This document shows, piece by piece, positions 13,463-24,139 of a stretch of DNA of 64,000 nt. The notes under the pieces were generated by a model, which saw only the letters and a program-made list of their open reading frames with translations, did no database searches and had not been told where the DNA came from. Made by a program: the position numbers and the translations under genes. Each line of letters starts with the position of its first letter. The stretch's first letter is position 1. Source of the stretch: Elysia crispata (lineage: Eukaryota; Mollusca; Gastropoda; Plakobranchidae); assembly GCA_033675545.1 (NCBI GenBank), contig JAWDGP010006834.1:1372001-1436000 (forward strand), given 5' to 3'.

Positions 13463-16400
13463 AATTGAAATATACTTTTCATTTCCAACCTGCCGTCAAG
13501 AACTGAGCTTTGCAATAAATATCTTAATTTCAATTTTATTAAAACTTCACGCAGAAATAAAAATATCAGGACACACACACATATTTTCCCTTATGGGAGA
13601 TGTGTAAAATGCAAACAATATCATCTTTTATATTTTCATCGAGAGAAGGTTTACCAAAAAGTATGATGTTCCTGAGAAGGAAGATGAAAAAGGGAAGAAA
13701 CAGGAGGGATAGGATGAAAAGGTGGAGGACAACGAGAAGAAACTAGTTCCATGCCTGAAGAAGAAATAAAATTTTAGATGATCCAAAACGGTTATCTCAA
13801 ACTCTTTCTTCCCTGTCCATTTTCTCATAATAAGTAAACATAGAAAACAAAGCTTCTTTCTTTTAGTACTCAAGATATTCATTAATTTAAGCATACACAT
13901 GCTATATGGGAAGGCTATAGTGATTTTTCCCAATTTAAATGATACGGCAATATTTTTATTCTATTAAACTCTTAACAATGTATGCACACAAGCGAGAGAC
14001 TCACAGACTGGGAAGATTTTTTAAACATTGTATTGATGTTGCACTTTTCTCTCTATATAAAGTAAACTAAATAAAGATGATGTCATCATTAGACTTGCAT
14101 CATGCGCTCGATGCAAAGTTCGTCGCTCTGACACGCGTCTGTAAGCTTAAGAGAAGACCCGACTCTTAGCCCATCTTTCACGACCCTCAATAGATCGAAT
14201 CAGAAGAGAACTACTAAAGTATCGAGCCAAGAAAACTAATATCAAATCGAAACATCTAACTATTCGATCGAGTGACATATTTTGAGCCGATTGCTGTGAG
14301 CTGTGAGTAAAAACAAAATAAAAGTTTTGATTAAACGACGCATTCGACTCGACGCCACTTTAGCTGCAGTATCAATCGCCTTGTGCTGATACTTGTTGTC
14401 ACCAACGATTAAAATCTCTACCATAATTTCGACTTCAATCAAGCTCCATTACCAGCTCCTACACTGACACACAGTATTTCTCAGCTTTTTTTATCACCCC
14501 CCACACACACATACACACACACACACGCACTCACAACTTATTTTTTTTCGATTATGACCGACTTATATCAGAGCAGTAAACACAATTGGAATTTCCCGTG
14601 TAACGCAATGCAAGAACTTTCTAATTCTAGTATTGATTGCTGCCGAAGCATTGACGAGATATAAGGTGGAGAAAAAACAAAAATGCAACGTTACCGCGCT
14701 GCCCATAGAATGGCTTCCTTCATTGATCGATTAGGAACGATGCACCACAGTGAGAGAGCGTGCCGCACGTCATGATCCGATACTGGGACTAAATGTGCGA
14801 CGAGGTGAGCTCTTACTCACTCGGGGCTTACACCACAAACAACATGGCTATAGTTGTGTATCCCTGCAGATGCACTTGACGAACGATGAGAATTAATGAA
14901 CTTTTGTTCAGATATTGCATGTAAATCTATAATGAAAATTTCTGAGGCTGGCCACTCATTCCCTACAAAACCCACTGCATACTGTAGTAAGCTCAATTCT
15001 AGAAATGATCATGTTATACCATGCAATGATGCATGCATACCAAGATGCGATGGACATCAAAAAAAAAAAAAAAAAAAAAAAAGCGTTACGATATATGCCT
15101 TCATTTTCGTTGGCGATCGTGCATGGGGTGGAATAAAACAGCAATGAACCTCTCTCACAGACACACAAAACGTAACCCTCATCAACAGTGTCATTATTCT
15201 CTCCATCCCTAGTCGACCTTTTGTTTTTGTCCTTTTAAAGTTTTTTCAATATCAACATTTCGCAATGAAATCGAAATGCTTGCAATTTAAGATTTTTCTT
15301 ATATATGATCAATCTACTTCCTACAAACAAAAAATAACTATTTGAGAACACACAGACTGAAGCATACTAAGATCTCTAGAAGCTGGAAACATCAAAATTG
15401 TTCAAGTGAATCTTGATCAAGGCTATGAAAATCTTTGCATTCACCAATCTCCGACTCAGTTTAATCCTAAAACAGAAAAAGGAGTTATCCAGCTTATTTT
15501 TCTCTCTTTTTTTTTTTTTCGACATCATTAAAATTTTCCATAGAAAACACTACCCATAAATGATAGAAGGAAACTCAGATTTTAAATTTAACAAACCAAA
15601 ACTCCATATCCAACGGTATCCTAACAGTTAAGAATTTTTTTTTTCGGAGGCATCACAAACTGAACTTTGACTCACACAGTCATAGGTGAAACTAAGCAGA
15701 TGAAAAAAAAAACTCATACAAATATGGCTGCAACTGTAACAAAAATGTTTTGCTAAACAGAGACTGGTACAGGTTCTGCTTAAAAAAACAAGTGATGTAA
15801 TTTCATTAAATGTTTTTGTTAGCAGGGAAAATTGGGAGGAAGCTATTTACAATTGAATGTAAAATGCATTTTGCAGCAGGTGGTATAGTGCAATTTGTTT
15901 GATTTTCACAAATCTGTGTACAAAGTTTCTTTCTACTTTTTCAAACTTTTTTTAAATGGTATTTAGTAGATGGAGATAATTGTAATGTAAGAGGGACAAT
16001 TTGATGTTCCATTCTTTGTTAGAATTGCTTTTTTGGGTTTGAATATCTACTTCAATACTAGTGACTATTCAATTCCTGAATACATGAGTGACATTGTAGA
16101 GTAAGAAGTGATATTTATATGGGAAAACTGAGTGAAGGGGTAATATGGCATAATTAATAGACCACTGCAGTGATATTTATAATCCAGATTTGTGACATCT
16201 TCATTTAATTCAACAAAGTCTTAAAGAATAATAATACAATAAAAAAGGCAGCCTCATTAGGTGTAGTCAACTGAGTAGCATAAATGCATGCCAAACAGTG
16301 ACTCTATTTAAATCAAGAAATTAGCAAACTGGTTTTGGGAACTGCTTAATTTTGCATGCGTTTCGTACTTCTATACTGTTTTATTTTAAGTTAGATATCA

Positions 16401-17107
16401 ACCAGACCCACTAATTGTCAACAAGGAACGATAAACATTCAAGTTAAGTCACTTTTATTCTTAATTTGTCTTGCATGAATTATATAAATACAGATTGTAT
16501 CTGTTATTGTTGTAAAATTTGCTTTTCTTTATTGTAATAGTGTTCCCCAACTGTTCATTGTGTAAAATTTGCTTAGAAAATTGTTCAGTGCAACTGTATG
16601 GCTCTGGAGGATACATGTACATGTCTAATTTTTGTGAAATTTGCATGTCTTCAATATATAGCTATCTTCCCCACCTGTTTATTTGAACAGGCAATCATGC
16701 CTGTATAGTTATGATGAAGGCAACGAACATAAATTTTGTCCAGACATAGACGTCTAAAGACAAGGAATTGTTAAGTTCAATTGTTGAATTATTTTAAAAT
16801 ATAATAAGTAAATTTTGCTGTTCACCTCACTTCCATTGTCTATTTCCCTATATTACATTAAAAGGTAAGAAAACACTTTAATAAAACTTCTTTTCTTTGT
16901 GTTGATTTAATATCTGGAAAACTTTACAAAAATAGGCATGCAGTGTCAAAATACTCACTCAAAGGCAAAGAATAGGCCACTGACAATAATGATGAGAGCA
17001 CAAGTCAAATAAAACACTCCAGCTTGGCGAGCCATCATTATCCTTCCATTACAATAGAACTTGTTTCTTCCAGGAAACACTTCCCAGCGCCTCACTGTTT
17101 TAGCCAT
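5582..17107 (-). CDS. ZDHHC14: ZDHHC14-like palmitoyltransferase, 5' part (two coding exons; span includes intron 1)
   Basis: This is an integral-membrane S-acyltransferase of the ZDHHC9/14/18 group, which in known members attaches palmitate to cysteines of target proteins at Golgi or plasma membranes. Only the N-terminus is present, about 103 codons in two exons that join in phase (GA|T). It holds the family signature [20 protein letters not shown], then membrane segment 1 ([19 protein letters not shown]), [18 protein letters not shown], membrane segment 2 and [13 protein letters not shown]. The catalytic Cys-rich DHHC domain would lie beyond base 1. Intron 1 is 11.2 kb. Among ZDHHC9, 14 and 18, the choice of 14 rests mainly on the head-to-head TMEM242 neighbour, as in human; the protein fragment alone does not decide it. 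No break is seen. Confidence 0.85.
6528..8540. mobile_element. TTAA-flanked DNA transposon remnant, 2.0 kb
   Basis: The ends form a perfect 10-bp inverted repeat, GGGCATCTGC at 6528 and GCAGATGCCC ending at 8540, with a further TAAATA match just inside. Each end is bordered by TTAA (6524-6527 and 8541-8544), which looks like a target duplication of the piggyBac type. The interior carries a broken Mutator-like gene on the minus strand (7210-7934) and otherwise AT-rich sequence. It sits in ZDHHC intron 1. The ends are seen directly; the superfamily is uncertain. Confidence 0.6.
7210..7934 (-). pseudogene. Broken Mutator-like transposase N-terminal region
   Basis: A likely start ([19 protein letters not shown]) at 7934 is followed by a shift in an A-run near 7870-7880. 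An acidic, Ser-rich frame then runs from 7843 to 7436, and after another shift a third frame runs to 7210. The last part has a zinc-ribbon-like CPQC...CIEC pair around [20 protein letters not shown], ending in [10 protein letters not shown]. This resembles the N-terminal domain of the Mutator-like transposase proteins common in invertebrates (Pfam 'Mutator'), recalled from family style and not searched. The catalytic region is absent, so it is not functional. An intron instead of the second frameshift is possible. Confidence 0.5.
8545..10243. other. Intronic DNA, nothing recognised
   Basis: Part of ZDHHC intron 1. Open frames of 60-82 codons (for example 9232-9480 +) show no family likeness or splice support. 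Confidence 0.5.
10244..10329. repeat. (GA)n microsatellite
   Basis: About 43 GA dinucleotides in ZDHHC intron 1. It causes an apparent Ser-Leu repeat frame on the minus strand. Confidence 0.95.
10836..10877. repeat. Poly-T / poly-G homopolymer junction
   Basis: About 22 T followed by about 15 G and then CCCCC. The G-run next to the C-run could form a short hairpin. Such tracts are prone to sequencing error. Confidence 0.9.
10878..12154. other. Intronic DNA, nothing recognised
   Basis: Part of ZDHHC intron 1. No supported open frame, RNA gene or repeat ends were seen. Confidence 0.4.
12155..12340 (+). mobile_element. tRNA-derived SINE, diverged copy
   Basis: It matches the SINE at 62042-62256 in the same orientation. 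Shared blocks are GGAGTTAGAGCGTG (A-box region), CCACAACGTCAGTAAG, GAGTTTAGGGTCTCATCTG and the tail GACGGGCTGTATCAAAC. The B box is eroded and no target duplication was found, so this is an older copy. It sits in ZDHHC intron 1. Confidence 0.7.
12341..13391. other. Intronic DNA, nothing recognised
   Basis: Part of ZDHHC intron 1. The frame at 12327-12542 (-) has no family likeness. Confidence 0.4.
13392..13462. repeat. (GA)n microsatellite with G-run
   Basis: About 30 GA units ending in about nine G, in ZDHHC intron 1. Confidence 0.95.
13463..16351. other. Intronic DNA with minor simple repeats
   Basis: It holds a CA-rich tract near 14500-14526 and an A-run of about 23 bases near 15060. No gene is supported; small open frames around 14260, 14896 and 14956 are chance. 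Confidence 0.4.
16352..16712 (+). repeat. Dispersed repeat, copy 2
   Basis: A shorter, same-orientation relative of 3268-4262. It matches that copy's left end (TTTCGTACTTCTATACTG, CACTAATTGTCAACAAGGAA) and its right end (GGCTCTGGAGGATACA, CTTCCCCACCTGTTTATTTG), but has fewer internal units. It ends about 250 bp from ZDHHC exon 1, inside intron 1. Confidence 0.75.
16959..17107 (-). CDS. ZDHHC14: ZDHHC14-like, coding exon 1
   Basis: The likely start ATG is at 17105-17107 and gives [19 protein letters not shown]. The exon continues [16 protein letters not shown] and the first membrane segment to FAFE. The donor is GA|GTGAGT in phase 2, so the split codon becomes Asp with exon 2, matching the family FAFDC. 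Vertebrate ZDHHC14 has a longer N-terminus, and the frame stays open upstream of this ATG for some distance, so an earlier start is possible. Confidence 0.88.
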
Positions 17108-18295
17108 GATGAAAGTTGAGCAAATCTCAGTCTCCCTTTGGAAAATTTTTTTTACTTTGAATTATTTGGATAGAATTTAAGACTAGTCTTTGCTTTTTTC
17201 CAGCAACTCCATCCCATTGAACTGCAAGTACCTATTTGTGAGTGAGAGAACTGGGATAAAATATTGGTTATTACTAAATCTGAACACACTTGATTCTTAT
17301 GAAGAAATCAACACTCATAAAGGCTTTGTGCCAGTGTGTCTCCTTCATCAAACAGGCCTTTAACACATAAGTGTCACAAAGTTCCTCCTTAAAATCAATT
17401 GAAAATAGGAAATGATTTATAATATACATACACCAGCTACCATTTAAACTGATTTATTCTTCAAAATCCAAATTTAAAGAACCCTCGTGGATTTTTTTAA
17501 GCAGCTTAGTGTTTCCTTATTAAATGAGCTCAGGTTTAAACTGTAAGCTCAACTGTTTTACTCTTTTAAAATCTTTTTACTGTAAAACATTATGAAGATA
17601 TCACTTCCTTCCTATGACATCTTTGATATGCCCTTAAGCATCATTACAAAATTTAAAATAAGTCTGCTCATCAGATCAAACAAGTGAAATTGAAAGAAAA
17701 AGAGCACTATTCCTGATTCGCTCTAAATATTTCCTAAAAAACTTTCACAATATGAGGCATGGTGAGTTAGTGACTGACGAAACAGAATCAAACAAAACAA
17801 TTTGAACCACTCTAAAATCAACTTTGGTAGGACTTCTGATTGGATATATTGGTTAAGTTTATGATACATGATGTCATAGTTTTTTTTTTTAATTGTGAAT
17901 TCATAATTAGAAAATGATTTACATGTATACAAAAACCAAGCCCGGTCTTTTTCTATGGCCCTCTTAAGTATGATAGAGGTACTGTAATCATTCGAAAGTC
18001 CTTCCCCAACTTTTTCTAAATCTACAAAAATAACCATTCGTATTCTTTATGTTTAAAATGTTTGTATCAAGCAAACAAAACTTTACATGACTTTTGCTTC
18101 TTTTTACAAGTCTGCAAAATAACAAATTTTCAATTAAAACTAGAGTTTTTTTATAGGGCCTATAACAGTATAAGTAAATAATTTTCAAAATCCAACTCAA
18201 GTGTATGTCTCTTATCTAGGTCTCGAATAAGAATTAGGAGACCGAAAGTCTAGAAAAATAATTTATGATTTATAGTGGTCTATTTTAAGAGCCTA
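17108..18295. other. Divergent-gene spacer, no gene seen
   Basis: It should hold the ZDHHC promoter and 5' leader, but no clear TATA box or other core motif could be assigned. Open frames at 17723-18200 (-) are unsupported. Confidence 0.4.
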
Positions 18296-18695
18296 TTGAT
18301 CTAGATCTAGATTCTAGATCTAGAATCTAGAATGTTGACATTGTCCCACTTGGACTTGGAGTGAAAATTCCGATTTTTCGAGCTGATATCTCTGAAACTA
18401 GATCTACTGAAAACTAAAAGCCTAATATTTTTTTTTTAATCCACATAATCTAGATTTTAAATCTAGGGCATCCATCTAGACTCTAGAATCTAGATCTAGA
18501 TCTAGATCTATTTCTAGATAAAAAAAATTAAAAACCAAAAGTCAAAAAAGAAAAAAATTCAACGTGAACTCGAAGGGAGGCGATCTAGATCTAGACGTAT
18601 CTGTCAGGTTCTAAAAACTATATCCAAAACTGTTCATTTTTTTTCATTCTTTTAAACATGATCTAGACATAGATCTAGATATCTAGATCATGTGA
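18296..18695. repeat. TAGATC / TCTAGA hexamer-rich zone
   Basis: Clusters of overlapping CTAGATCTAGAT and TCTAGAATCTAGA strings lie at 18298-18335, 18450-18515, 18580-18600 and 18660-18690. The same motif appears at 7680-7775, 20990-21135, 22240-22255 and 60530-60556. It is short, palindromic and interspersed, not a clean tandem array. Confidence 0.85.
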
Positions 18696-20292
18696 AGTGT
18701 GGCATTCGTTGTTTGACAAAATATTGATGAAATCAAAATCTAGACTCTGATAGAGATTAAAACATTATTTCATTACAGCAAGAATTCCATGTGCGCAATC
18801 GTAACACAGATTGAACTGGAGAGCTTAAGTTAAACGATGAAATATATTTCTGTCACACAAATTTCGAAATAAGTACAGTATACGTTCTAGGGCAAAATTC
18901 TAAAGCCCATCAAGTTCGGGATGAGTAGTCCCGATGAGTAGTCCAAGCAGGAAATGTCGCTAAGACTTTGTTGATCATTATGTCGCCAAAACGCATGCGC
19001 ACTGATGTAGAAAAGCTGATTATAATACAATGAAAGTTTGGCAAACAGTCGGGCAAATAATAATATGCATAAACTTTAATCAAATATGTGTAGTTTGAAA
19101 ATTAATTGCATGATTCTCTATAATAGAGCATAAAACGTAACTTTACAAGATAATTATTTTATTCGAAACTACACAACCCTGTTGTATGTTTATAAATAGA
19201 AGACGCAGAGCTACCATGGAGCTTATAAACCTAGAGTTCATGACCTCCCAATTTTGTTACGTGGTGATTCATACAGACTATCTGGCGTGGATTGTTGAGC
19301 ATCGTCATTTAGAACTTTTGATTTGTTATAGAAAGAGCGCTCATAACAAGATGCGCGTGGATTGGTCAATCAAAGTTGAATGTCGCATAGGAGCTTTAAA
19401 AGTTGTGAAGCGCGGAAAAAAAATAGATAGAATGCAGCTCCAAAATGTACGAAACTATACAAAGCAAGTGAGCTTTACGCCATCATATTACACAAAAACA
19501 ATTAAGAGAAATAACAGAGCGATATTTGGGTGCAGATTTTAAATACAAACTTAAAAGAGGTGATGCATCTTTTGATCAGCTATATTATGTAATTACAACG
19601 GGGGAAATGTTTTGACTACTACACCCACTAAAATATTTATATCTATATTTATCTAAATCTAGCACTTTTAAAAGGATTTAAATAAGTGTACATAACTTGA
19701 CGAAGATTCACTATGAACCATGAAAAAAAATGTAGAGGTTTCTTAGGCGATGATCATGGCCCTCAGCTTGTCTAGGTCAGTCAACTTTTACACTGGTTTC
19801 ATCATTTGCATACACTCCTCCTACCTAGCAGTATGAAGCATATTATAATCTCTTTTCGCAAATATGCTAACCTTCCCGCCAAAAATTTAACCGTTAAGGA
19901 AGGGTTGTATGATGAATGTTAGCGATTCACAGATTCTACAGAGTACTCGTTCTTTAGTTACGCTCTTTAATTGTTCATCAACTATATACTAACTCTAAAT
20001 TTTTGTAATATTTATATCAAATCGGCGTCATGATGAAATGATGGTGATGGTAATAGTCATGGTTAAATTTGAGCAATGCTCAGATATGCTAGAACATTAG
20101 AAACATCAAAACTAATTATCTATATTTCACACGTAAAGTACATTTTTAGCTTTTATTAGATTTTATAAATAACTTTGCGGCCAGAGTCAGATTGCTAAAC
20201 TCAGTATTATTGTTATTAGGCCCTATTGTTTTTAATATTATTATTTTTAATATTATAATTATATTATAATGCACAAAGGTTTATTTGTATAA

Positions 20293-20294
<2 letters not shown>
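18696..20294. other. Divergent-gene spacer, no supported gene
   Basis: The 118-codon frame at 19186-19542 (+) is the longest low-repeat frame here. It matches no family I know, has no splice signals of note and is basic throughout; I treat it as chance. Confidence 0.4.

Positions 20295-20349
<55 letters not shown>
20295..20349. repeat. (GA)n microsatellite
   Basis: About 27 GA units, in the spacer between ZDHHC and TMEM242. Confidence 0.95.
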
Positions 20350-20351
<2 letters not shown>

Positions 20352-21321
20352 GAGAAGAAAGGATATGTGAAAAAGAACGTCCAACGAAAATTGGTGAAAA
20401 AGAAAATTACAGAATGGATCTATGCAAAATTTGATTTTTGAACGGAACTTACTCTTTCAAAAAAAAAGAAATCACATTCCCAATGTTTGTAAGGTCACTA
20501 GACTATACCGATGAAGCCACTTTTTAGGCGAAACATTTTGAATGTAATTTTGAATTGTGTACTCTTTGTCCATATAAGTTCAAGTTGGGTGATTGTTTAC
20601 ACCTGAAGTTGTTCAAGTATACTGGAAATATCATCTGAAAATAAGCTAGGCAAGGACTTCAACAAGCCTATTTGCATTGTAATAGATTTTCTCACTATTA
20701 AAAAGGATAACGTTACTAGTCTTGTTGAAAAAGCGAAGGAGAATGAAGACTCCTTGCCTGTGTAAACTCCATGGTCAATCTGACGAACTTCCTGTCGTTG
20801 CAAGTAGTAATGAAAATGAAAGTACAAGTAAATGTACACAACAGTGACAACTTGCGTTACACATGAAATTCCATTGAGTATACAAATTTCTATACATTTG
20901 ATTTTGATAATAACATTAGATCTATATTAAAAAAAAGAGAGCCATTGCTATTTTTAATGTTAGATTTACGGTCAGCTACATCAAGATTAGTTGTCGATAA
21001 GGGTCTAGATTCTAGATTATATAAGATTTTAGAAAATAAATCAGACTGTGCTATGGCAGTGTTTAAAAGTGGCAGATAATAAAGCTATTAAAACACCGAG
21101 AGTGACGCAATCTAGACGTAGGTCTAGATCTATGTTTATTTTATCACAAACGACAAGTGAATAAACCAAGATCAGTCGATCCCAAAACTGTTTAAAATGT
21201 CTTTAGGCATGACGATTTTTGGTTTTATTCCGATCTTTTAAACAAAAATTTTAAGCCCAATTTTGTTGGAAATTGATTTGTATATGGTCTTAGCTTGCAA
21301 AGCTGAGATTTTTATTTTCTA
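20350..21321. other. Spacer DNA with a hammerhead-like remnant
   Basis: There is no supported gene. 20508-20555 has a weak hammerhead-like string (CCGATGA, a GGC stem, GAAAC), discussed as a finding. TAGATC strings recur at 21003-21015 and 21112-21133. Confidence 0.4.
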
Positions 21322-22600
21322 CAGTGGAATCTGCTTAAAATAAACTTTTTGGGACCAAAAAAAGTGTTGACTTAATATCCATTTCCAGGAAACAAGTCCA
21401 AGATTTCATGTTACAAGAACCGGTTGACTCCCTTTTGTTACATAAATGACAGTGGTCTCACTTTCAGTGTCTCCATGTCGTTAATTATACTGATAGTTAT
21501 ACAAGTTATTTAGGCAAAGTTTAAACCACACTAAGTCTGAAAAGAGGTTTATTTTTAAATCAACTCGATGTACAACACAAAGAATGTGCGAACATACTTA
21601 CAGTTCCTGCTTTGTTTTTTCAGCTTTACCCTCTTTTAGTACTTTGGGCTTGGGACCATCATTACTTTCATTCTATTTTAATGAGAGAGAGAAAAATTGG
21701 CCTCATTGAAAAAAATATTTTAACATTATGGAGGCTCTGAAAATACAATGGAAACCTCATAATTTGAACTGTATTGGATTGGGAATGGATTAAAACTTCG
21801 AATTAAGAGGATTCGAATTTCGAAAAGAAGCATTACTGGGCTCATTGACTGAGTGTGTACTGTGCCTGCAACGATTAAGTCTTGCCTTCCTGTGCCCCAT
21901 GTTGCTACCAGTGTCAATCCTTTCTTAGTGCATCAGCCCCCTCCTCCTTTGTTAGCGTACTGATTAGTATAGTTTGTTGCTTGAGAGATACATGTAGTAC
22001 TTTTGTAATGCTGTATGGGGTATATCGACTTCAAATTAAAAGAATCAAACCAGTAAAACTGCGAAATATGAGTTTGTTTCGAACAAAGCCAAAGAGAAAA
22101 AAAATGACCTATCCTCTTGCAAAATTCGGTTAATAAGAAATTTAAAAAATCAGGTATCGGATTTATGAGGATTTGGTTAAGGCGAGTTGAGGTGGGGAGA
22201 AAAAAAATTGCCACAAATGATGCGGGCCAGCAATAAGCTAGGTCTAGATCTAGACACTATCTATACTCTCTGGACACACTCAGCCTCCATCCCGCATATG
22301 CCTTACATACCCCTCTTTGTTACTGTTACAACCACACATGACTACACTAACTTAGCTAGGCCTTGTTAAACATATTATTAAAACAAATTGACTTACTGAC
22401 TGTATTAAGTTCACGAACAATATCCCATGTATCCCTCTGCATCACCACTTTTACGGGTTTCATCTCTTCCCATCCATCAGGAGGAGTTGACTTTAAGCAA
22501 AAATGTCCCTTAGAAGCCGTTGACTTTATCAGAAAATCAGTGTTGTTGACTTCAAACAAGAGTTAACTTCAAGCGTGTCGACTTTTAGCAGATTCCACTG
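21322..22600. mobile_element. pogo/Tigger-like MITE, copy A, with nested insertion
   Basis: The ends form an inverted repeat, CAGTGGAATCTGCTT at 21322 and its complement ending at 22600 (AGCAGATTCCACTG). Both are bordered by TA, the Tc1/mariner/pogo target. Its interior matches copy B (38666-39316) in blocks: GGACCAAAAA, CAAGTCCAA, TAGCTAGGCCTTG and GACTTTATCAGAAAATCA. About 430 bp at 21743-22172 interrupts the match and is a second MITE-like insertion. No transposase frame is present. Confidence 0.75.
21743..22172. mobile_element. Nested pogo-like MITE inside copy A
   Basis: This is the segment of copy A that copy B lacks. Its ends face each other as CCTCATAATTTGAA and, inverted on the right, CCTCATAAATCCGA. 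A TA precedes the left edge. The right edge is estimated from where the copy B match resumes (TTGGTTAAGGC), so it may be off by several bases. Confidence 0.5.
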
Positions 22601-23122
22601 TACTTAGTTTAATCTTTAAGTCCATTCCTTTGTAAAAGGCAAGTAACCCTGGCTAATTTACTATTTAAGTCTATTCCTTCGTAAATGACAACAGAAGGAC
22701 TTCTGAATGGGTACGGTATCTCTATCATACTAAAGAAGGCTTCGTTTGATTGGGCCATAGAAAATGATTGGGGTTGGTTTTTGTATGTGTAATAGAGGAG
22801 AAAGAAATTAAAATATACATGTATACCATTTTCCTTTGAAAAGATAAAATTGTTTACAAGTAAAATGTACCAGGTGATTGAACAATTTTATTGTAATGAA
22901 CATTGAGAAATAAAAAGATTCTGTGTTACAGTTTGTCTCGACAGTATATCTTGCTACAGCATTTAAGACCTCTGTTACGATGTAAAAGTTGGTACACAAT
23001 TTCCAGCCTTGACTTGCTTGGAAACAGTGTGTGTCCCATAGACAAAAAGTTTTTAGTGTTTGTTATACATGTGGAAATATATGCCTTCCAAGGGAGAATT
23101 TACTGTCCTGGATGAGCTGCCA
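22601..23122. other. TMEM242 upstream region
   Basis: It should contain the TMEM242 promoter and 5' leader. No clear core element was found. The frame in phase with the start codon stays open a short way upstream. Confidence 0.4.
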
Positions 23123-23189
23123 ATGGTAGAAGATTCAAAACTGCCCTCTGAGGGCAGAAACGAGCCTGATAAATATTACAAGTTGAAAG
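23123..23189 (+). CDS. TMEM242: TMEM242 exon 1
   Basis: It starts MVEDSKLPSEGRNEPD and ends KYYKLK in phase 1 at the donor GGTATGG. The ATG at 23123 is chosen because the overlapping one at 23112 meets a stop after four codons. Any upstream non-coding exon is not visible. Confidence 0.75.
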
Positions 23190-24103
23190 GTATGGAATTT
23201 AAGTAAAACTAAAAGTTGACTGTTATGGTCATTTCTCAGTTTTGTTAAAAGGCAGTGCTTTCAAACAAAATTGTGTTCATTGTTGCTGACTTACAAAATG
23301 ATTTTCAAAAATTGTGTGTCATTATAATTTCACCCTGTGAAACCAGCATTATAATTTTTTATATTTGTAAGTTTTAAATGAAATCAGTATTACATCAAAT
23401 CATTTGTTCCATGATAAAGTTTGTGATTGAAAACACATTGCATGTCAACTTATTGTGAAGTTTTCCCGCAGCTTGTTAAGGCACATGACCAATGTTCCAT
23501 ACATTGAGTGCATGAAGGTCCCTGTTGTTGGTCTATAGGATACTCTTACAGCACTTAATTCTAAATCTCTCCTATCCCATCCCTTCAGTAGTCCTAGGCT
23601 GACTGTCTCACTCTGAAGTATCACGGTATGGTTTAGACACTTAATCAGCTTGTTTAAAAGTTTGAGACAAGAGGTATTAGGGACTGATGAGTTCATGAGA
23701 TAACCTTAAAATGAAAACCAATTAATTAAGAAGCAGCAAACTGAAAGTGAATCTCGTGGTGGAGGAGTAGGTTTAGATAGGCAGTGTAGTTGAGTACTGT
23801 TTGGATCTAGACAGGATCACATGAGATTAAAAGAGATGATCCTTAATGGCCCGCTTTAATCTCTTCAACTCACTATTTTTGAAGCTCATTTTTAGCTCAT
23901 TTTTGATATAGTGAATAAGTGAAACTTATGTTTGAACTTATTCAATTTTACTAAACCATTCGCTATATTTTTCAGCTGGCCTTTTTCTTACTTCTCTCAC
24001 TGGTGCATCTATTCTGGGAGGCTTTGGTATGACTTTGGCCATGGCCAAAAAACAGGATCCTAAAAATTTTGCTAAGGTTAGTAATTTTGCTTTTACATAA
24101 TGT

Positions 24104-24139
<36 letters not shown>

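Noticed and set aside
19186..19542. 118-codon plus-strand frame
   Set aside because: No recognisable motif, no promoter or splice context; likely chance in AT-rich DNA.
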